64,000 nt of DNA from DASUAL01 sp035763805 (GCA_035763805.1 DASUAL010000014.1:1-64000), one strand, 5' to 3'. Counted from the first letter of the stretch, positions 24,997 to 34,259 are shown. Made by a program: numbers and translations. The notes: generated by a model from the letters alone, not told the origin.

Positions 24997-26016
24997 ATGA
25001 CGACGGTGCCGACCGAGCGAATCACGCCCCCGGCCACTGCCCCCGAACCCAAACGCCGCTGGCGGCTTGGCGGCTGGCGGCTCCTGCGCGGCCCCAACCC
25101 GGCGGACCGGCTGTACCGCGTCGTGCTGACGGGCCTCGCGCTCGTGCTGCCCCTGCTGCTCGTCGTGCTCGTCGCCGAGCTGACGGTGAGCGCCTGGCCG
25201 GCGGTCCGGCGATTCGGGCCCGCGTTCCTCTGGACGTCGGTGTGGGACCCGGTGGCGGAGGTGTACGGCGCGGCGCCGATGATCTTCGGGACGCTGGCCT
25301 CTTCCCTGCTCGCGCTGCTCATCGCGGTGCCGCTCGCACTTGGGACGGCGATCTTCCTCACCGAGTTTGCTCCGGGGTGGCTGCGCCGACCGGTCGCGTT
25401 TCTCGTCGAGCTGCTCGCGGCCATCCCCAGCGTGGTGTACGGCCTGTGGGGGATCTTCGTCCTGATCCCGTTTCTCCGCAGCTACGTCGTACCGCCCCTC
25501 AAGGCGGCCCTCGGCTGGACGCCGTTTTTCAGCGGCGTGTTCTACGGCAACTCGCTGCTCGCGGGCGGGATCATCCTCGCGATCATGATCGTCCCCTACA
25601 TCGCGGCCGTGGGCCGCGAGGTGCTGCAGGCCGTGCCCTCGAGCCAGCGCGAAGCCGCGGTCGGGATGGGGGCCACGAGGTGGGAAGCCGTGTGGACCGT
25701 CATCGTCCCGTACGGACGCGCGGGGCTCATCGGCGCGGTGATCCTCGGCCTCGGCCGGGCGCTGGGCGAGACGATGGCGGTGACGATGCTCATCGGGAAC
25801 CGCCACGACATCGGCCTGTCGGTGCTCCAGCCCGCCTACACCATGGCCGCGGCCATCGCCAACGAGTTCACCGAGGCGACGACCGACCTCTACCTCGCCG
25901 CGCTGTTCGAGGTCGGGCTGGTTCTGTTCGTCATCACGGTCACGGTGAACGCGCTCGCGCGTCTGCTCATCTGGCGGGTCGCGCGGGGCACGGCGGTGGG
26001 GAGCCGCGCCCTATGA
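24997..26016 (+). CDS. pstC: Phosphate ABC transporter permease PstC
   Basis: This is a 339-residue permease with six predicted membrane helices after a basic cytoplasmic N-terminus (KRRWRLGGWRLLRG). The BPD_transp_1 region includes the EAA loop SSQREAAVGMGATRWEAVWTVIVP. The PstC feature GLGRALGETMAVTMLIGN is present. It forms the inner-membrane channel with PstA. The stop overlaps the pstA start as ATGA. It is first in the pstC-pstA-pstB-pstB-phoU unit and has its own candidate Pho box. Confidence 0.96.
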   Translation: MTTVPTERITPPATAPEPKRRWRLGGWRLLRGPNPADRLYRVVLTGLALVLPLLLVVLVAELTVSAWPAVRRFGPAFLWTSVWDPVAEVYGAAPMIFGTLASSLLALLIAVPLALGTAIFLTEFAPGWLRRPVAFLVELLAAIPSVVYGLWGIFVLIPFLRSYVVPPLKAALGWTPFFSGVFYGNSLLAGGIILAIMIVPYIAAVGREVLQAVPSSQREAAVGMGATRWEAVWTVIVPYGRAGLIGAVILGLGRALGETMAVTMLIGNRHDIGLSVLQPAYTMAAAIANEFTEATTDLYLAALFEVGLVLFVITVTVNALARLLIWRVARGTAVGSRAL

Positions 26017-26858
26017 GCGCCCGCCGCCTGCGACGCCGCGTGGCGAGTGCCCTGATGACGGGCCTCGTCGGCATCCTGTCGTTCGTCGCCGTGCTCGCGC
26101 TGGTCCTGATCCTGGGCGACCTGATGGCTAAGGGCGCCTCGTCGCTCGACTGGAGCTTCTTCACCAAGAACCCCGTTCCCGCCGGGGAAACGGGCGGCGG
26201 CGTCGCCAACGCCATCGTCGGGACAGGGATCATCGTCGGCCTCGCCGCGCTGATCGGCCTGCCCGTCGGGATCGGCACGGGACTCTACCTCGCCGAGTAC
26301 GGCGCGGGTCGCCTGGGGTGGCTGGTGCGCTTCGTCGCCGACGTGTTGAACGGAACGCCGTCGATCGTGATCGGCATCTTCGCGTGGACGTGGCTCGTGA
26401 AGCCGATGGGCCACTTCTCCGCGCTCGCGGGCGGGGTCGCCCTGGCAGTACTCATGGTGCCGATGGTCGCCCGCACCACGGAGGAGATGGTTCGGCTCGT
26501 CCCGCATTCGCTCCGGGAGGCGGCGCTGGCACTAGGCTACCCGCACTGGCGCACATCGCTCCGGATCGTCGCCCGCACCGCGCTCAGCGGTATCGTCACC
26601 GGCTGTCTCGTCGCCGTCGCCCGCATTGCCGGCGAGACCGCGCCGCTCCTCTTCACGGCGCTTGGCAACCTCAACTTCTCCACCAGCGTCACGCAGCCGA
26701 TGCAGACGCTCTCGCTCCAGATCTACGTGTACGCCACCGGCCCGTTCGACGAGTGGCACCGCCTCGCGTGGGCCGCCGCCCTCGTGCTCATGGGGCTGGT
26801 GCTGGTCCTGTCCCTGCTCGCCCGCTGGGCGACCAGGCAGCGCTATGGCGCCCGCTGA
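26013..26858 (+). CDS. pstA: Phosphate ABC transporter permease PstA
   Basis: This is a 281-residue permease with about six helices, the EAA loop HSLREAALALGYPHWRTSLRIV and the PstA signature ARIAGETAPLLFTALGN. It pairs with PstC and is powered by the PstB ATPases encoded next. The ATG at 26013 overlaps the pstC stop by 4 bp. The 3' end overlaps the first pstB gene by 14 bp. Confidence 0.96.
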   Translation: MSARRLRRRVASALMTGLVGILSFVAVLALVLILGDLMAKGASSLDWSFFTKNPVPAGETGGGVANAIVGTGIIVGLAALIGLPVGIGTGLYLAEYGAGRLGWLVRFVADVLNGTPSIVIGIFAWTWLVKPMGHFSALAGGVALAVLMVPMVARTTEEMVRLVPHSLREAALALGYPHWRTSLRIVARTALSGIVTGCLVAVARIAGETAPLLFTALGNLNFSTSVTQPMQTLSLQIYVYATGPFDEWHRLAWAAALVLMGLVLVLSLLARWATRQRYGAR

Positions 26859-27618
26859 CGGCCGGGTCGTGCTCGAAACGGCGCGTCTCACCGCGCTGTT
26901 CCACCGCCGCGCGGTGGTCAAGGAAGTGTCCCTGCTCTTTCCGTCGCACACCGTCACCGCGATCATCGGGCCGTCGGGCTGCGGCAAGAGCACCTTCCTG
27001 CGCTGCCTCAACCGCATGCACGAGCTGTCGGAGGGCGGCTGGGTCACGGGGCGGGTGTTGCTCGACGGCGCGGACATCTATGAGTCGGGGGTCGATCCGG
27101 TCCAAGTTCGCCGCCGCGTCGGGATGGTGTTCCAGCGCCCGACGCCGTTCCCGACGATGTCTGTTCACGACAACGTCGCCGCGGGGTTGCGCGTGAACGG
27201 CCGCATGAGCCGCGCCGACGTCGAGGCCGCGGTGGAGCGCGCCCTGCGGCAGGCGGCGCTGTGGGACGAGGTCAAGGATCGGCTGCACGCGAGCGCCATC
27301 GCGCTTTCGGGCGGTCAGCAGCAGCGCCTCTGCATCGCCCGCGCGATCGCGCCCGCCCCCGACGTCCTGCTCCTCGACGAGCCCACGGCGTCGCTCGACC
27401 CCGCCGGCACCCAGCGCATCGAGGAGCTGTGCCACGAGCTCAAACGCAGCTACACCATCGCGATCGTCACCCACAACCTGCAGCAGGCAGGTCGCGTCTC
27501 GGACTACACGGCCTTCTTCTACCTCGGCGAGCTGATCGAGGTCGGACGCACCGAGGACCTGTTCACCAAGCCGAAGGTCGAGCGAACTGAGGAGTACCTG
27601 ACCGGAAGGTTCGGATGA
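26845..27618 (+). CDS. pstB: Phosphate ABC transporter ATP-binding protein, first copy
   Basis: This is a 257-residue ABC ATPase with Walker A IGPSGCGKST, Q-loop VFQRPTPFP, signature LSGGQQQR, Walker B DVLLLDEPTASLDP and switch His IVTHN. The closing EEYLTGRFG is the PstB C-terminus. All catalytic parts are intact, so it is not a decayed copy. It is followed by a second, clearly diverged pstB sharing a 4-bp ATGA overlap. It energises phosphate import through PstCA. Confidence 0.95.
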   Translation: MAPADGRVVLETARLTALFHRRAVVKEVSLLFPSHTVTAIIGPSGCGKSTFLRCLNRMHELSEGGWVTGRVLLDGADIYESGVDPVQVRRRVGMVFQRPTPFPTMSVHDNVAAGLRVNGRMSRADVEAAVERALRQAALWDEVKDRLHASAIALSGGQQQRLCIARAIAPAPDVLLLDEPTASLDPAGTQRIEELCHELKRSYTIAIVTHNLQQAGRVSDYTAFFYLGELIEVGRTEDLFTKPKVERTEEYLTGRFG

Positions 27619-28457
27619 CCACGAGGCTGCCGAGCCCGATCATCGGGGGGAGACCGACCCCGGCCCCGCGCCCCCGGGTGAGCGTCGATCCGCTCGCCGC
27701 GTCCACGCCGGTCGTGGACGTCCGCAGTTACGGCTTCTGGTACGGCCCCACCCAGGCGCTGTTCGACGTGGAGCTCAAAATTCCGCGGCGCGCGGTGACG
27801 GCGCTCATCGGGCCGTCGGGGTGCGGCAAGAGCACATTCCTCCGGTCGGTGAACCGGCTCAACGACCTGATCCCGGGAACACGGCATCGGGGGGATATCC
27901 TGCTCGAGGGCGTTTCGGTATTCTCATCCGGCATGGACGTGGTCACGCTGCGCCAGCGCGTCGGAATGGTGTTCCAGCGCCCGAACCCGTTCCCCAAGTC
28001 CGTTTACGACAACGTCGCCTACGGCCCGCGGCTGAACGGGCTCGCACCCGAGCGCGAGATCCCCGAACGGGTGGAGCGCGGCTTGCGTCAGGCGGCGCTC
28101 TGGGACGAGGTGAACGACCGGTTGGCCGAGCCGGGGACGAGCCTCTCGGGCGGCCAGCAGCAGCGGCTCTGCATCGCCCGCGCCCTCGCCAACGAGCCCG
28201 AGGTGCTCCTCATGGACGAGCCCACGTCGGCGCTCGACCCCGCGGCGACACAGCGCATCGAAGAACTCGTCGTCGAGCTCAAACGTGAGTATACGATCGT
28301 CGTGGTCACGCACAACATGCAGCAGGCGGCCCGGATCTCGGACGCCACCGGCTTCTTCTACCTGGGCCGGCTGATCGAGTTCGGCGACACGACGCAGGTT
28401 TTCACGAGGCCCCGTGACGAGCGCACGGAAGCCTACATCACCGGGAGATTCGGATGA
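27615..28457 (+). CDS. pstB: Phosphate ABC transporter ATP-binding protein, second copy
   Basis: This 280-residue paralogue of the preceding gene has an N-terminal extension of about 30 residues rich in Pro and Arg. Walker A IGPSGCGKST, Q-loop VFQRPNPFPKS, LSGGQQQR, Walker B EVLLMDEPTSALDP and the EAYITGRFG end are all present. The FPKSVYDNVAYG segment is closer to the standard PstB sequence than the first copy's FPTMSVHDNVAAG. It starts on the ATGA overlap with copy 1 and ends on an ATGA overlap with phoU. Either a PstB heterodimer or condition-specific homodimers are possible; the sequence does not decide. Confidence 0.95.
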   Translation: MTTRLPSPIIGGRPTPAPRPRVSVDPLAASTPVVDVRSYGFWYGPTQALFDVELKIPRRAVTALIGPSGCGKSTFLRSVNRLNDLIPGTRHRGDILLEGVSVFSSGMDVVTLRQRVGMVFQRPNPFPKSVYDNVAYGPRLNGLAPEREIPERVERGLRQAALWDEVNDRLAEPGTSLSGGQQQRLCIARALANEPEVLLMDEPTSALDPAATQRIEELVVELKREYTIVVVTHNMQQAARISDATGFFYLGRLIEFGDTTQVFTRPRDERTEAYITGRFG

Positions 28458-29179
28458 GCGCGACCGCGGCACACCGTCACTTTCACGACGAGCTCGCGGA
28501 GCTCAAGACCAAGCTCCTCACCATGTCGGGCGAAGCGCAGGCGGCGCTCGACCTCGCCGTCGAAGCCGTCCTGAAGCGCGACGCCGAGCGGGCCGCGCGC
28601 GTGATCGCGGGCGACCGGGCGCTGGACGCCCTCGAGCTCGAGATCGAAGAAATGGTTCTCCGGCTCCTCGCCACCCAGCAGCCCATGGCGCGCGACCTGC
28701 GACTCCTCATGGCAGCGACGAAGATCGCGAATGACCTCGAGCGGGTCGGTGACCACGCCGTCAACATCGCGCAGTCCACCGAGCGGCTGGTTGCCCACCG
28801 GCCGATCACGCCGGAACCCGAGCTGGTGGAAATGGCGCGGCAGGCCAGAGCGATGCTGGCGGGCGCGCTCGACGCGTTCGTGCGCGGTGATCCCAAACTG
28901 GGGCGGGAGATCTGCCGACGCGATGATTCCGTGGACGCCCTGCACCGGTCGGTCTTCCGGATCGTGCTCACCCACATGGCGGAGGATCCGCGCATGATCT
29001 CCGCCGGGATGGAGCTGTTCTTGGTGAGTCGCAATCTCGAGCGGGTGGCCGACCTCGCGACGAACATCGCGGAGGACGTCGTTTTCCTCGTCGAGGGGAA
29101 GACCATCAAGCATCATGCCGAAGATGCCACGCCCCCGCCTGGCGCCGCTCCAGGAACTCGGGGTTCGCGAACAGCCTGA
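28454..29179 (+). CDS. phoU: Phosphate-signalling regulator PhoU
   Basis: This 241-residue all-helical protein has two PhoU repeats (about 10-100 and 115-215). The metal-binding patterns are ATKIANDLERVGDHAVNIAQ and SRNLERVADLATNIAEDVVF. PhoU connects Pst transport to PhoR and keeps the regulon off when phosphate is sufficient. It is the last gene of the pst unit, coupled by ATGA to the second pstB. Its last 74 bp overlap the convergent rhomboid gene. The C-terminal tail beyond the second repeat (PPPGAAPGTRG) is low in complexity and is encoded in that overlap. Confidence 0.95.
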   Translation: MSATAAHRHFHDELAELKTKLLTMSGEAQAALDLAVEAVLKRDAERAARVIAGDRALDALELEIEEMVLRLLATQQPMARDLRLLMAATKIANDLERVGDHAVNIAQSTERLVAHRPITPEPELVEMARQARAMLAGALDAFVRGDPKLGREICRRDDSVDALHRSVFRIVLTHMAEDPRMISAGMELFLVSRNLERVADLATNIAEDVVFLVEGKTIKHHAEDATPPPGAAPGTRGSRTA

Positions 29180-29861
29180 CCAGGACGATGCCGGCCACGA
29201 ACCCGCCGATGTGCGCCCAGAACGCCACCCCGCCCTCGAGCCCCGCCAGCGCACCCACCGTCCCCAGCAAGAGCTGGTACACGAACCAGTAGCCAAGCAT
29301 CACGTACGCCGGCAGCGCCACCGTGGTGACGAAGAACCCCAGGGTCACCAGCGTGTGCACGCGCACCTTCGGGTAGAGCAGGATGTAGCCGCCCATCACG
29401 CCGCTGATCGCGCCCGAAGCACCCACCATGGGCACGACGGAGCTCGGGTTCACCAACGTCTGCGCCGTCGCGGCGGCGACCCCGCACAACACGTAGAACA
29501 CGACGAAACGCACGTGCCCCATCGAGTCCTCGATGTTGTTCCCGAAGACCCAGAGGAACCACATGTTGCCCAGGATGTGAAACCAGCTGCCGTGCATGAA
29601 CATCGAGGTCAGCACGGTCCACCATTCCGGCTCCGCCGTCAGGACGCAGTGCAGGCCGCGGCCGAGCGGCACGGAGGTCCCGGGCGGGGCCGACCCCAAG
29701 AGCTCACCAGGAATGAGGCCGAGCTGGCACACCGAGCGCGCCAGCGGCTCCGCCGCACCCATCCCCTGGACGAAGACCCAGGCGACGATGTTCAGGACGA
29801 TGATGGCAACTGTGACGACCGGAGTAAGCTCGGTGGGATTCTCATCTTTGTAGGGGAACAC
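29106..29861 (-). CDS. Rhomboid-family intramembrane serine protease
   Basis: The protein is about 251 residues with six to seven membrane helices. The catalytic serine is in GASGAISGVMGGY, the histidine in FWAHIGGFVAGIVL, and the oxyanion-side motif is HGSWFHILGNMWFLWVFG. The likely start is GTG at 29861 (VFPYKDENPT), which matches the N-terminus of bacterial rhomboids. A longer version from 29921 would translate part of a 10-bp repeat array. It cleaves membrane proteins within the bilayer; substrates are unknown. It is convergent with phoU, sharing 74 bp at the 3' ends. Confidence 0.9.
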   Translation of the reverse strand: MFPYKDENPTELTPVVTVAIIVLNIVAWVFVQGMGAAEPLARSVCQLGLIPGELLGSAPPGTSVPLGRGLHCVLTAEPEWWTVLTSMFMHGSWFHILGNMWFLWVFGNNIEDSMGHVRFVVFYVLCGVAAATAQTLVNPSSVVPMVGASGAISGVMGGYILLYPKVRVHTLVTLGFFVTTVALPAYVMLGYWFVYQLLLGTVGALAGLEGGVAFWAHIGGFVAGIVLVRLFANPEFLERRQAGAWHLRHDA

Positions 29862-29873
29862 GGGAGAAACATA

Positions 29874-29971
29874 GGCGGTAGGGGGCGGTAGGGGGCGGTA
29901 GGAGGCGGTAGGAGGCGGCAAGAGGCGGTATGCGCCACCCCTGGCCGTCTCGCCTACCGCCTCCTACCGCC
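29874..29971. repeat. 10-bp tandem repeat array with inverted copies
   Basis: Six near-identical 10-bp units, GGCGGTAGGR with slight variation, run from 29874 to about 29930. After 24 bp the reverse complement (TACCGCC twice) appears at 29955-29971, so a hairpin can form. It fills most of the divergent gap between the rhomboid gene and dnaK and is the same kind of structure as the 7-bp cassettes elsewhere in the window. Confidence 0.8.
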
Positions 29972-30066
29972 CGTCTGCCTTTCTGGCATCTTTCCCGGGC
30001 ACGGGGCTTGCTTGTGCGACCCGTGAGTACCTGTGCGCATCACCCTCATGCCAAGGAGCTGTCGCC

Positions 30067-31989
30067 ATGCCTGAGAAGATCATCGGGATCGACCTCGGAA
30101 CTACGAACTCAGTGGTGGCTGTGATGGAGGGCGGCGAACCCGTCGTCATCCCCAACGCCGAAGGCGGGCGCGTCACGCCCTCCGTGGTCGCGTTCACCAA
30201 GGATGGCGAGCGGCTCGTCGGGACGGTGGCCAAGCGCCAGGCCGTCACGAACCCGCAGAACACGGTGTTCTCCATCAAGCGCTTCATGGGACGGCGCATC
30301 GACGAGGTGAAGGAAGAGATCAAGCGCGTTCCCTACAAGGTCATGGCAGGCCCGAACGGTCTGGCGTGCGTTGAGATCCAGGGGAAGCTGTACACCCCGC
30401 CCGAGATCTCGGCGATGATCCTCCAGAAGATGAAGCAGACGGCGGAAGACTATCTCGGCCACAAGGTGGAGAAGGCGGTGATCACCGTCCCCGCCTATTT
30501 CAACGATTCGCAGCGCCAGGCAACCAAGGACGCCGGCAAGATCTCCGGGCTCGACGTAGTGCGGATCATCAACGAGCCGACTGCTTCGGCGCTGGCCTAC
30601 GGCTTGGACAAGAAGAAGGAAGAGAAGATCGCGGTCTACGACCTGGGCGGAGGCACCTACGACATCTCGGTGCTCGAGCTCGCGGAGGGCGTGTTCGAGG
30701 TGAAGTCGACCAACGGTGACACGCACCTGGGTGGCGACGATTTCGACGCGCGCATCATCGAGTGGTTGGTCGCGGAGTTCAAGCGCGACCAGGGCATCGA
30801 CCTCTCCAAGGATCCGATGGCGCTGCAGCGCCTCAAGGAGGCCGCAGAGAAGGCCAAGATGGAGTTGTCGACCGTGATGCAGACGGAGATCAACCTCCCG
30901 TTCATCACGGCGGACCAGTCCGGGCCGAAGCACCTCAACCTCACGCTCACCCGGGCGAAGCTCGAGCAGCTGGTTGACGACCTCGTCAGGCGGACGATCC
31001 CACCGATGGAGCAGGCGCTGAAGGATGCAGGCCTCAAGCCGTCGGAGATCAACGAGGTCATCCTCGTGGGCGGCCAGACCCGGATGCCCAAGGTCCAGGA
31101 GATCGTCAAGAGCTTCTTCGGGAAGGATCCCCACAAGGGCGTGAACCCCGACGAGGTCGTGGCGATCGGCGCGGCGATCCAGGGGGGCGTGCTGGCCGGG
31201 GAGGTCAAGGACGTCCTGCTGCTCGACGTCACTCCATTGTCGCTCGGGATTGAAACCCTGGGCGGGGTCACCACCGTTCTCATTCCGCGGAACACGACGA
31301 TCCCGACCAAGAAATCGGAGATCTTCTCGACCGCCGAGGATAACCAGACGACGGTCGAGATCCACGTGCTCCAGGGTGAGCGCCAAATGGCGAGCGACAA
31401 CCGGACGATCGGGAAATTCCAGCTCACCGGGATTCCGCCCGCCCCGCGCGGCGTGCCGCAGATCGAGGTGACGTTCGACATCGACGCGAACGGCATTTTG
31501 CACGTGTCGGCCAAGGACAAGGCGACTGGGAAGGAACAGAAGATCCGGATCGAGGCCTCGTCCGGGCTGGGCGAGAAAGACATCGACAAGATGGTCAAGG
31601 ACGCGGAGGCCCACGCAGCCGAGGACAAGCGGCGGCGTGAGGAGATCGAGCGGCGCAACCGTCTCGACACGATGGTGTACGAAGTGGAGAAGAACGCGAA
31701 GGAATGGGCCGACAAGCTCGACACCTCGCTCAAGTCCCGGCTCGACAACGCAGTGGAAAGCGCGAAAAAGGCCCTCCGCTCGGGCAACGCGGACGAGATC
31801 TCCAGGGCGCTCGACGAGCTGCAGCAGGCGTATTCGGCCGCGGGCGCGTCGTTGTACGCAGCCACACGTGGCGCCGGCGCTCCCGGCGCGGAACAGCCGG
31901 CGGGCGCCGCGGAGAGCGCGCCTGCCGATCGGAAGGAGAACGTCGTCGATGCTGACTACGAGATCGTGGACGACGACAAGAAGAAGTAG
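30067..31989 (+). CDS. dnaK: Molecular chaperone DnaK (Hsp70)
   Basis: This is a full-length 640-residue Hsp70. The N-terminal ATPase domain has IGIDLGTTNSVVAVMEGG, VPAYFNDSQRQATKDAG, NEPTASALAYG and DLGGGTYDISVLE. The interdomain linker DVLLLDVTPLSLGIETLGG and substrate-binding domain follow (about 385-505), then the helical lid and an acidic C-terminal tail ending DYEIVDDDKKK. A strong Shine-Dalgarno AAGGAG stands before the ATG. No CIRCE element (the HrcA operator) is visible upstream, and grpE and dnaJ are not adjacent. An htrA gene follows after 36 bp, giving a protein-quality pair. Confidence 0.98.
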   Translation: MPEKIIGIDLGTTNSVVAVMEGGEPVVIPNAEGGRVTPSVVAFTKDGERLVGTVAKRQAVTNPQNTVFSIKRFMGRRIDEVKEEIKRVPYKVMAGPNGLACVEIQGKLYTPPEISAMILQKMKQTAEDYLGHKVEKAVITVPAYFNDSQRQATKDAGKISGLDVVRIINEPTASALAYGLDKKKEEKIAVYDLGGGTYDISVLELAEGVFEVKSTNGDTHLGGDDFDARIIEWLVAEFKRDQGIDLSKDPMALQRLKEAAEKAKMELSTVMQTEINLPFITADQSGPKHLNLTLTRAKLEQLVDDLVRRTIPPMEQALKDAGLKPSEINEVILVGGQTRMPKVQEIVKSFFGKDPHKGVNPDEVVAIGAAIQGGVLAGEVKDVLLLDVTPLSLGIETLGGVTTVLIPRNTTIPTKKSEIFSTAEDNQTTVEIHVLQGERQMASDNRTIGKFQLTGIPPAPRGVPQIEVTFDIDANGILHVSAKDKATGKEQKIRIEASSGLGEKDIDKMVKDAEAHAAEDKRRREEIERRNRLDTMVYEVEKNAKEWADKLDTSLKSRLDNAVESAKKALRSGNADEISRALDELQQAYSAAGASLYAATRGAGAPGAEQPAGAAESAPADRKENVVDADYEIVDDDKKK

Positions 31990-32025
31990 ACTGGGCAGAA
32001 CGACCCTCTCAAGGAAGAGATAAAG

Positions 32026-33600
32026 ATGTCCGTACGCATGCGGGATTGGCTCAAGTTCGGGGTGTTGCTGGCGATTGCGTTCGTGTTCGGGCTGGCGTTC
32101 GCGTCCACGCTCGATCTGCCGGAAACGAGCGGGGCGGCGGTGCCCCCGCCCGCCGACCAGGCCGCCGCGCCCCCGGTCCAACTCCCGCCGCCCAAGTCGG
32201 TCGCCGATCTCGGCGAGGCGTTCGTGTCCGTGGCCGAGCACGTCAGGCCGGCGGTGGTCTTCATCCGGTCGCAGCGCACCGAGCGCGCCGACAGCCGGCG
32301 CCTGCCTCAGGGCTTCGAAGACTTCTTGCCGCAATTCCGGCGGCGTCCGCAGGTCGAGCAGGGCCAGGGCTCGGGCTTCATCGTGTCGCCCGACGGCTAC
32401 ATCCTCACCAACAACCACGTCGTGTCCGGCGCGGACCGCGTGACCGTGAAGCTGTACGACAAGCGGGAGTTCACGGCGAAGGTGATCGGCACGGACCCCA
32501 ACACCGACGTGGCCGTCATCAAGATCGACGCCCGCAGCCTCCCGAGCACTCAGTTCGGCAACTCGGACTCGACGCGCGTCGGCGAGTGGGCCCTCGCGAT
32601 CGGCAACCCGCTCGGTGAGCAGTTCGCCTTCACCGTCACGGTGGGCATCGTGAGCGCCAAGGGCCGCCTGCTTAGGGGACTGGAGCAGACGCGCTATTCC
32701 ATCCAGGACTTCATTCAGACCGACGCGGCGATCAACCCGGGCAATTCGGGCGGGCCACTCGTCAACATTCGCGGCCAGGTGATCGGGATCAACTCGGCGA
32801 TCGCGAGCGAGACCGGCTTCTACTCCGGGTACGGCTTCGCCATCCCCGTCAATCTGGCCCGCACGGTGATGGACCAGCTCGTGAAGACCGGCCATGTGGA
32901 GCGAGCGGTCATGGGGATCGCGATCCGCGACGCCGGCCCAGAGGATGCGGAGGCCGTCGGCTTGAAGCAGATCACGGGCGTGGTCGTCAACAGCTACACG
33001 AGCGACGACTCCCCCGCGAAGAAGGCGGGCATCAAGCCAGGCGACGTGATCGTCGCCGTGGACGGGCAGACGGTCGAGAACGTGCCCCAGCTGCAGCAGA
33101 AGGTCGCCTTCAAGAAGCCCGGCGAGACCGTCGGCGTAACCGTGCTGCGCCAGGGCGGTGAGAAGCGGACGCTGACGGTGCGCCTGGTGGGCGTGCCCAC
33201 CGAAGGCGAGACGGAGGTAGCGGCGACGGCGAGCGGCCGACCGGGGGGCGAGTCATCGTCGAAAGAAGAGCTGCTCGGGATCACCGTCGAGCAGCTCTCC
33301 GCCGAAGACGCACGCGATCCGCGGCTGCGCGCGGCCATCGATCAGACGGGCGGCGGCCTCGTGGTGACGGAGGTGTCGCCGGACGGGCCGGCCTACCAGC
33401 GCCTGCGGTCGAGCGAGGACCCCGGCGGCCCGGACATCATCGTCTCGGTCAACGGGACGCCGACCCCGACCCGCGCCGCGTTCCGCGAGGCGCTCCGCAA
33501 GGTGAAGCCGGGCGACATCGTGACGCTCCAGGTCATGTACCGCACGGGCGACACGCCGAGCGGCTGGGCGAGCCGGGTCGAGCGGCTCCGGGCCCGCTAA
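32026..33600 (+). CDS. degP: HtrA/DegP-family periplasmic serine protease with two PDZ domains
   Basis: This 524-residue protein is membrane-anchored or secreted through an N-terminal helix (LKFGVLLAIAFVFGLAFAS). A proline-rich linker follows. The trypsin-like domain (about 65-290) carries the catalytic triad in ILTNNHVVSG (His), NTDVAVIKID (Asp) and INPGNSGGPLVN (Ser). PDZ1 is at about 300-390 and PDZ2 at about 410-520. It degrades or holds misfolded envelope proteins. AAGGAAG precedes the ATG. It lies directly behind dnaK. The stop codon overlaps that of the convergent membrane-protein gene by 4 bp. Confidence 0.95.
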   Translation: MSVRMRDWLKFGVLLAIAFVFGLAFASTLDLPETSGAAVPPPADQAAAPPVQLPPPKSVADLGEAFVSVAEHVRPAVVFIRSQRTERADSRRLPQGFEDFLPQFRRRPQVEQGQGSGFIVSPDGYILTNNHVVSGADRVTVKLYDKREFTAKVIGTDPNTDVAVIKIDARSLPSTQFGNSDSTRVGEWALAIGNPLGEQFAFTVTVGIVSAKGRLLRGLEQTRYSIQDFIQTDAAINPGNSGGPLVNIRGQVIGINSAIASETGFYSGYGFAIPVNLARTVMDQLVKTGHVERAVMGIAIRDAGPEDAEAVGLKQITGVVVNSYTSDDSPAKKAGIKPGDVIVAVDGQTVENVPQLQQKVAFKKPGETVGVTVLRQGGEKRTLTVRLVGVPTEGETEVAATASGRPGGESSSKEELLGITVEQLSAEDARDPRLRAAIDQTGGGLVVTEVSPDGPAYQRLRSSEDPGGPDIIVSVNGTPTPTRAAFREALRKVKPGDIVTLQVMYRTGDTPSGWASRVERLRAR

Positions 33601-34259
33601 ACGGACGCGGGCCGAGCGCGCAGCAGCAACGCGCCCGTCACGACCTGCCACAACACCGGGAGCACGAAGGCCGCCTGGTCGGCCTTCGTGTCCTCCCGGA
33701 ACACGACCGCCAGCGCCATCCCGACGATCCCGGCGGCGAGCGCGCCCCTGCCGAGCCAGCGCGGCAACGCCTTTCCGTTGACCAGCCCCCATCCGAAGAG
33801 ATAGGTCGACAGGCCGAGCGCGAATGCCGCTGCGCGCTGGGCGGCGAGCGCGAACGGGTGCAGCATGTCGTACACGAACACCGCGTGCGTCGCGGCGAGG
33901 CCCGGCTGCGCCGTGACGTAGCTCTGCGCCAGCGACCACCCCGCCCCCACCATGAAGGCGACGATCACCATCCACCCGGCGTACGCGAAAACCCCGACGA
34001 TGAGGCCCGCGCGCACCGCTTGCTCGCCCGGCGTGCCCGTGTGCTTGCCGACTAGCCCCACGAGGCCCGCCAGCGACAACGCGAACCCGAACAGAAACGC
34101 GAAGTGAATCGCGCGCCAGGATTCGCAGCGCGCGATCGTGTCGAGCTGCGCCGCGCCGTCGCTCGGGAGATCAGGATGCGCGACGCCCGCGACGACCGCG
34201 AGCAGCGATCCGGCCAGCAGGCACAGGGCATAGATGACGGGACGGGAGAGCGGGATCAT
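33597..34259 (-). CDS. Hypothetical polytopic membrane protein
   Basis: Unrecognised. From the ATG at 34259 it has 220 residues with about six hydrophobic segments (for example VIYALCLLAGSLLAVVAG, IHFAFLFGFALSLAGLVG, AYAGWMVIVAFMVGAG and FALGLSTYLFGWGLV). Short charged loops separate them, and the C-terminus is basic (LLLRARPASV). The layout recalls DUF4386-like membrane proteins, but I cannot confirm it. An earlier GTG at 34307 would add 16 residues. It is convergent with htrA and divergent from the next small membrane protein. Confidence 0.65.
   Translation of the reverse strand: MIPLSRPVIYALCLLAGSLLAVVAGVAHPDLPSDGAAQLDTIARCESWRAIHFAFLFGFALSLAGLVGLVGKHTGTPGEQAVRAGLIVGVFAYAGWMVIVAFMVGAGWSLAQSYVTAQPGLAATHAVFVYDMLHPFALAAQRAAAFALGLSTYLFGWGLVNGKALPRWLGRGALAAGIVGMALAVVFREDTKADQAAFVLPVLWQVVTGALLLRARPASV

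Noticed and set aside
30000..30066. CIRCE element before dnaK
   Set aside because: The TTAGCACTC-N9-GAGTGCTAA inverted repeat is not present in any recognisable form.
30109..32895. Minus-strand frame of 928 codons opposite dnaK and htrA
   Set aside because: It is a mirror of highly biased codons in dnaK; its translation shows no recognisable domain and it crosses two certain genes.
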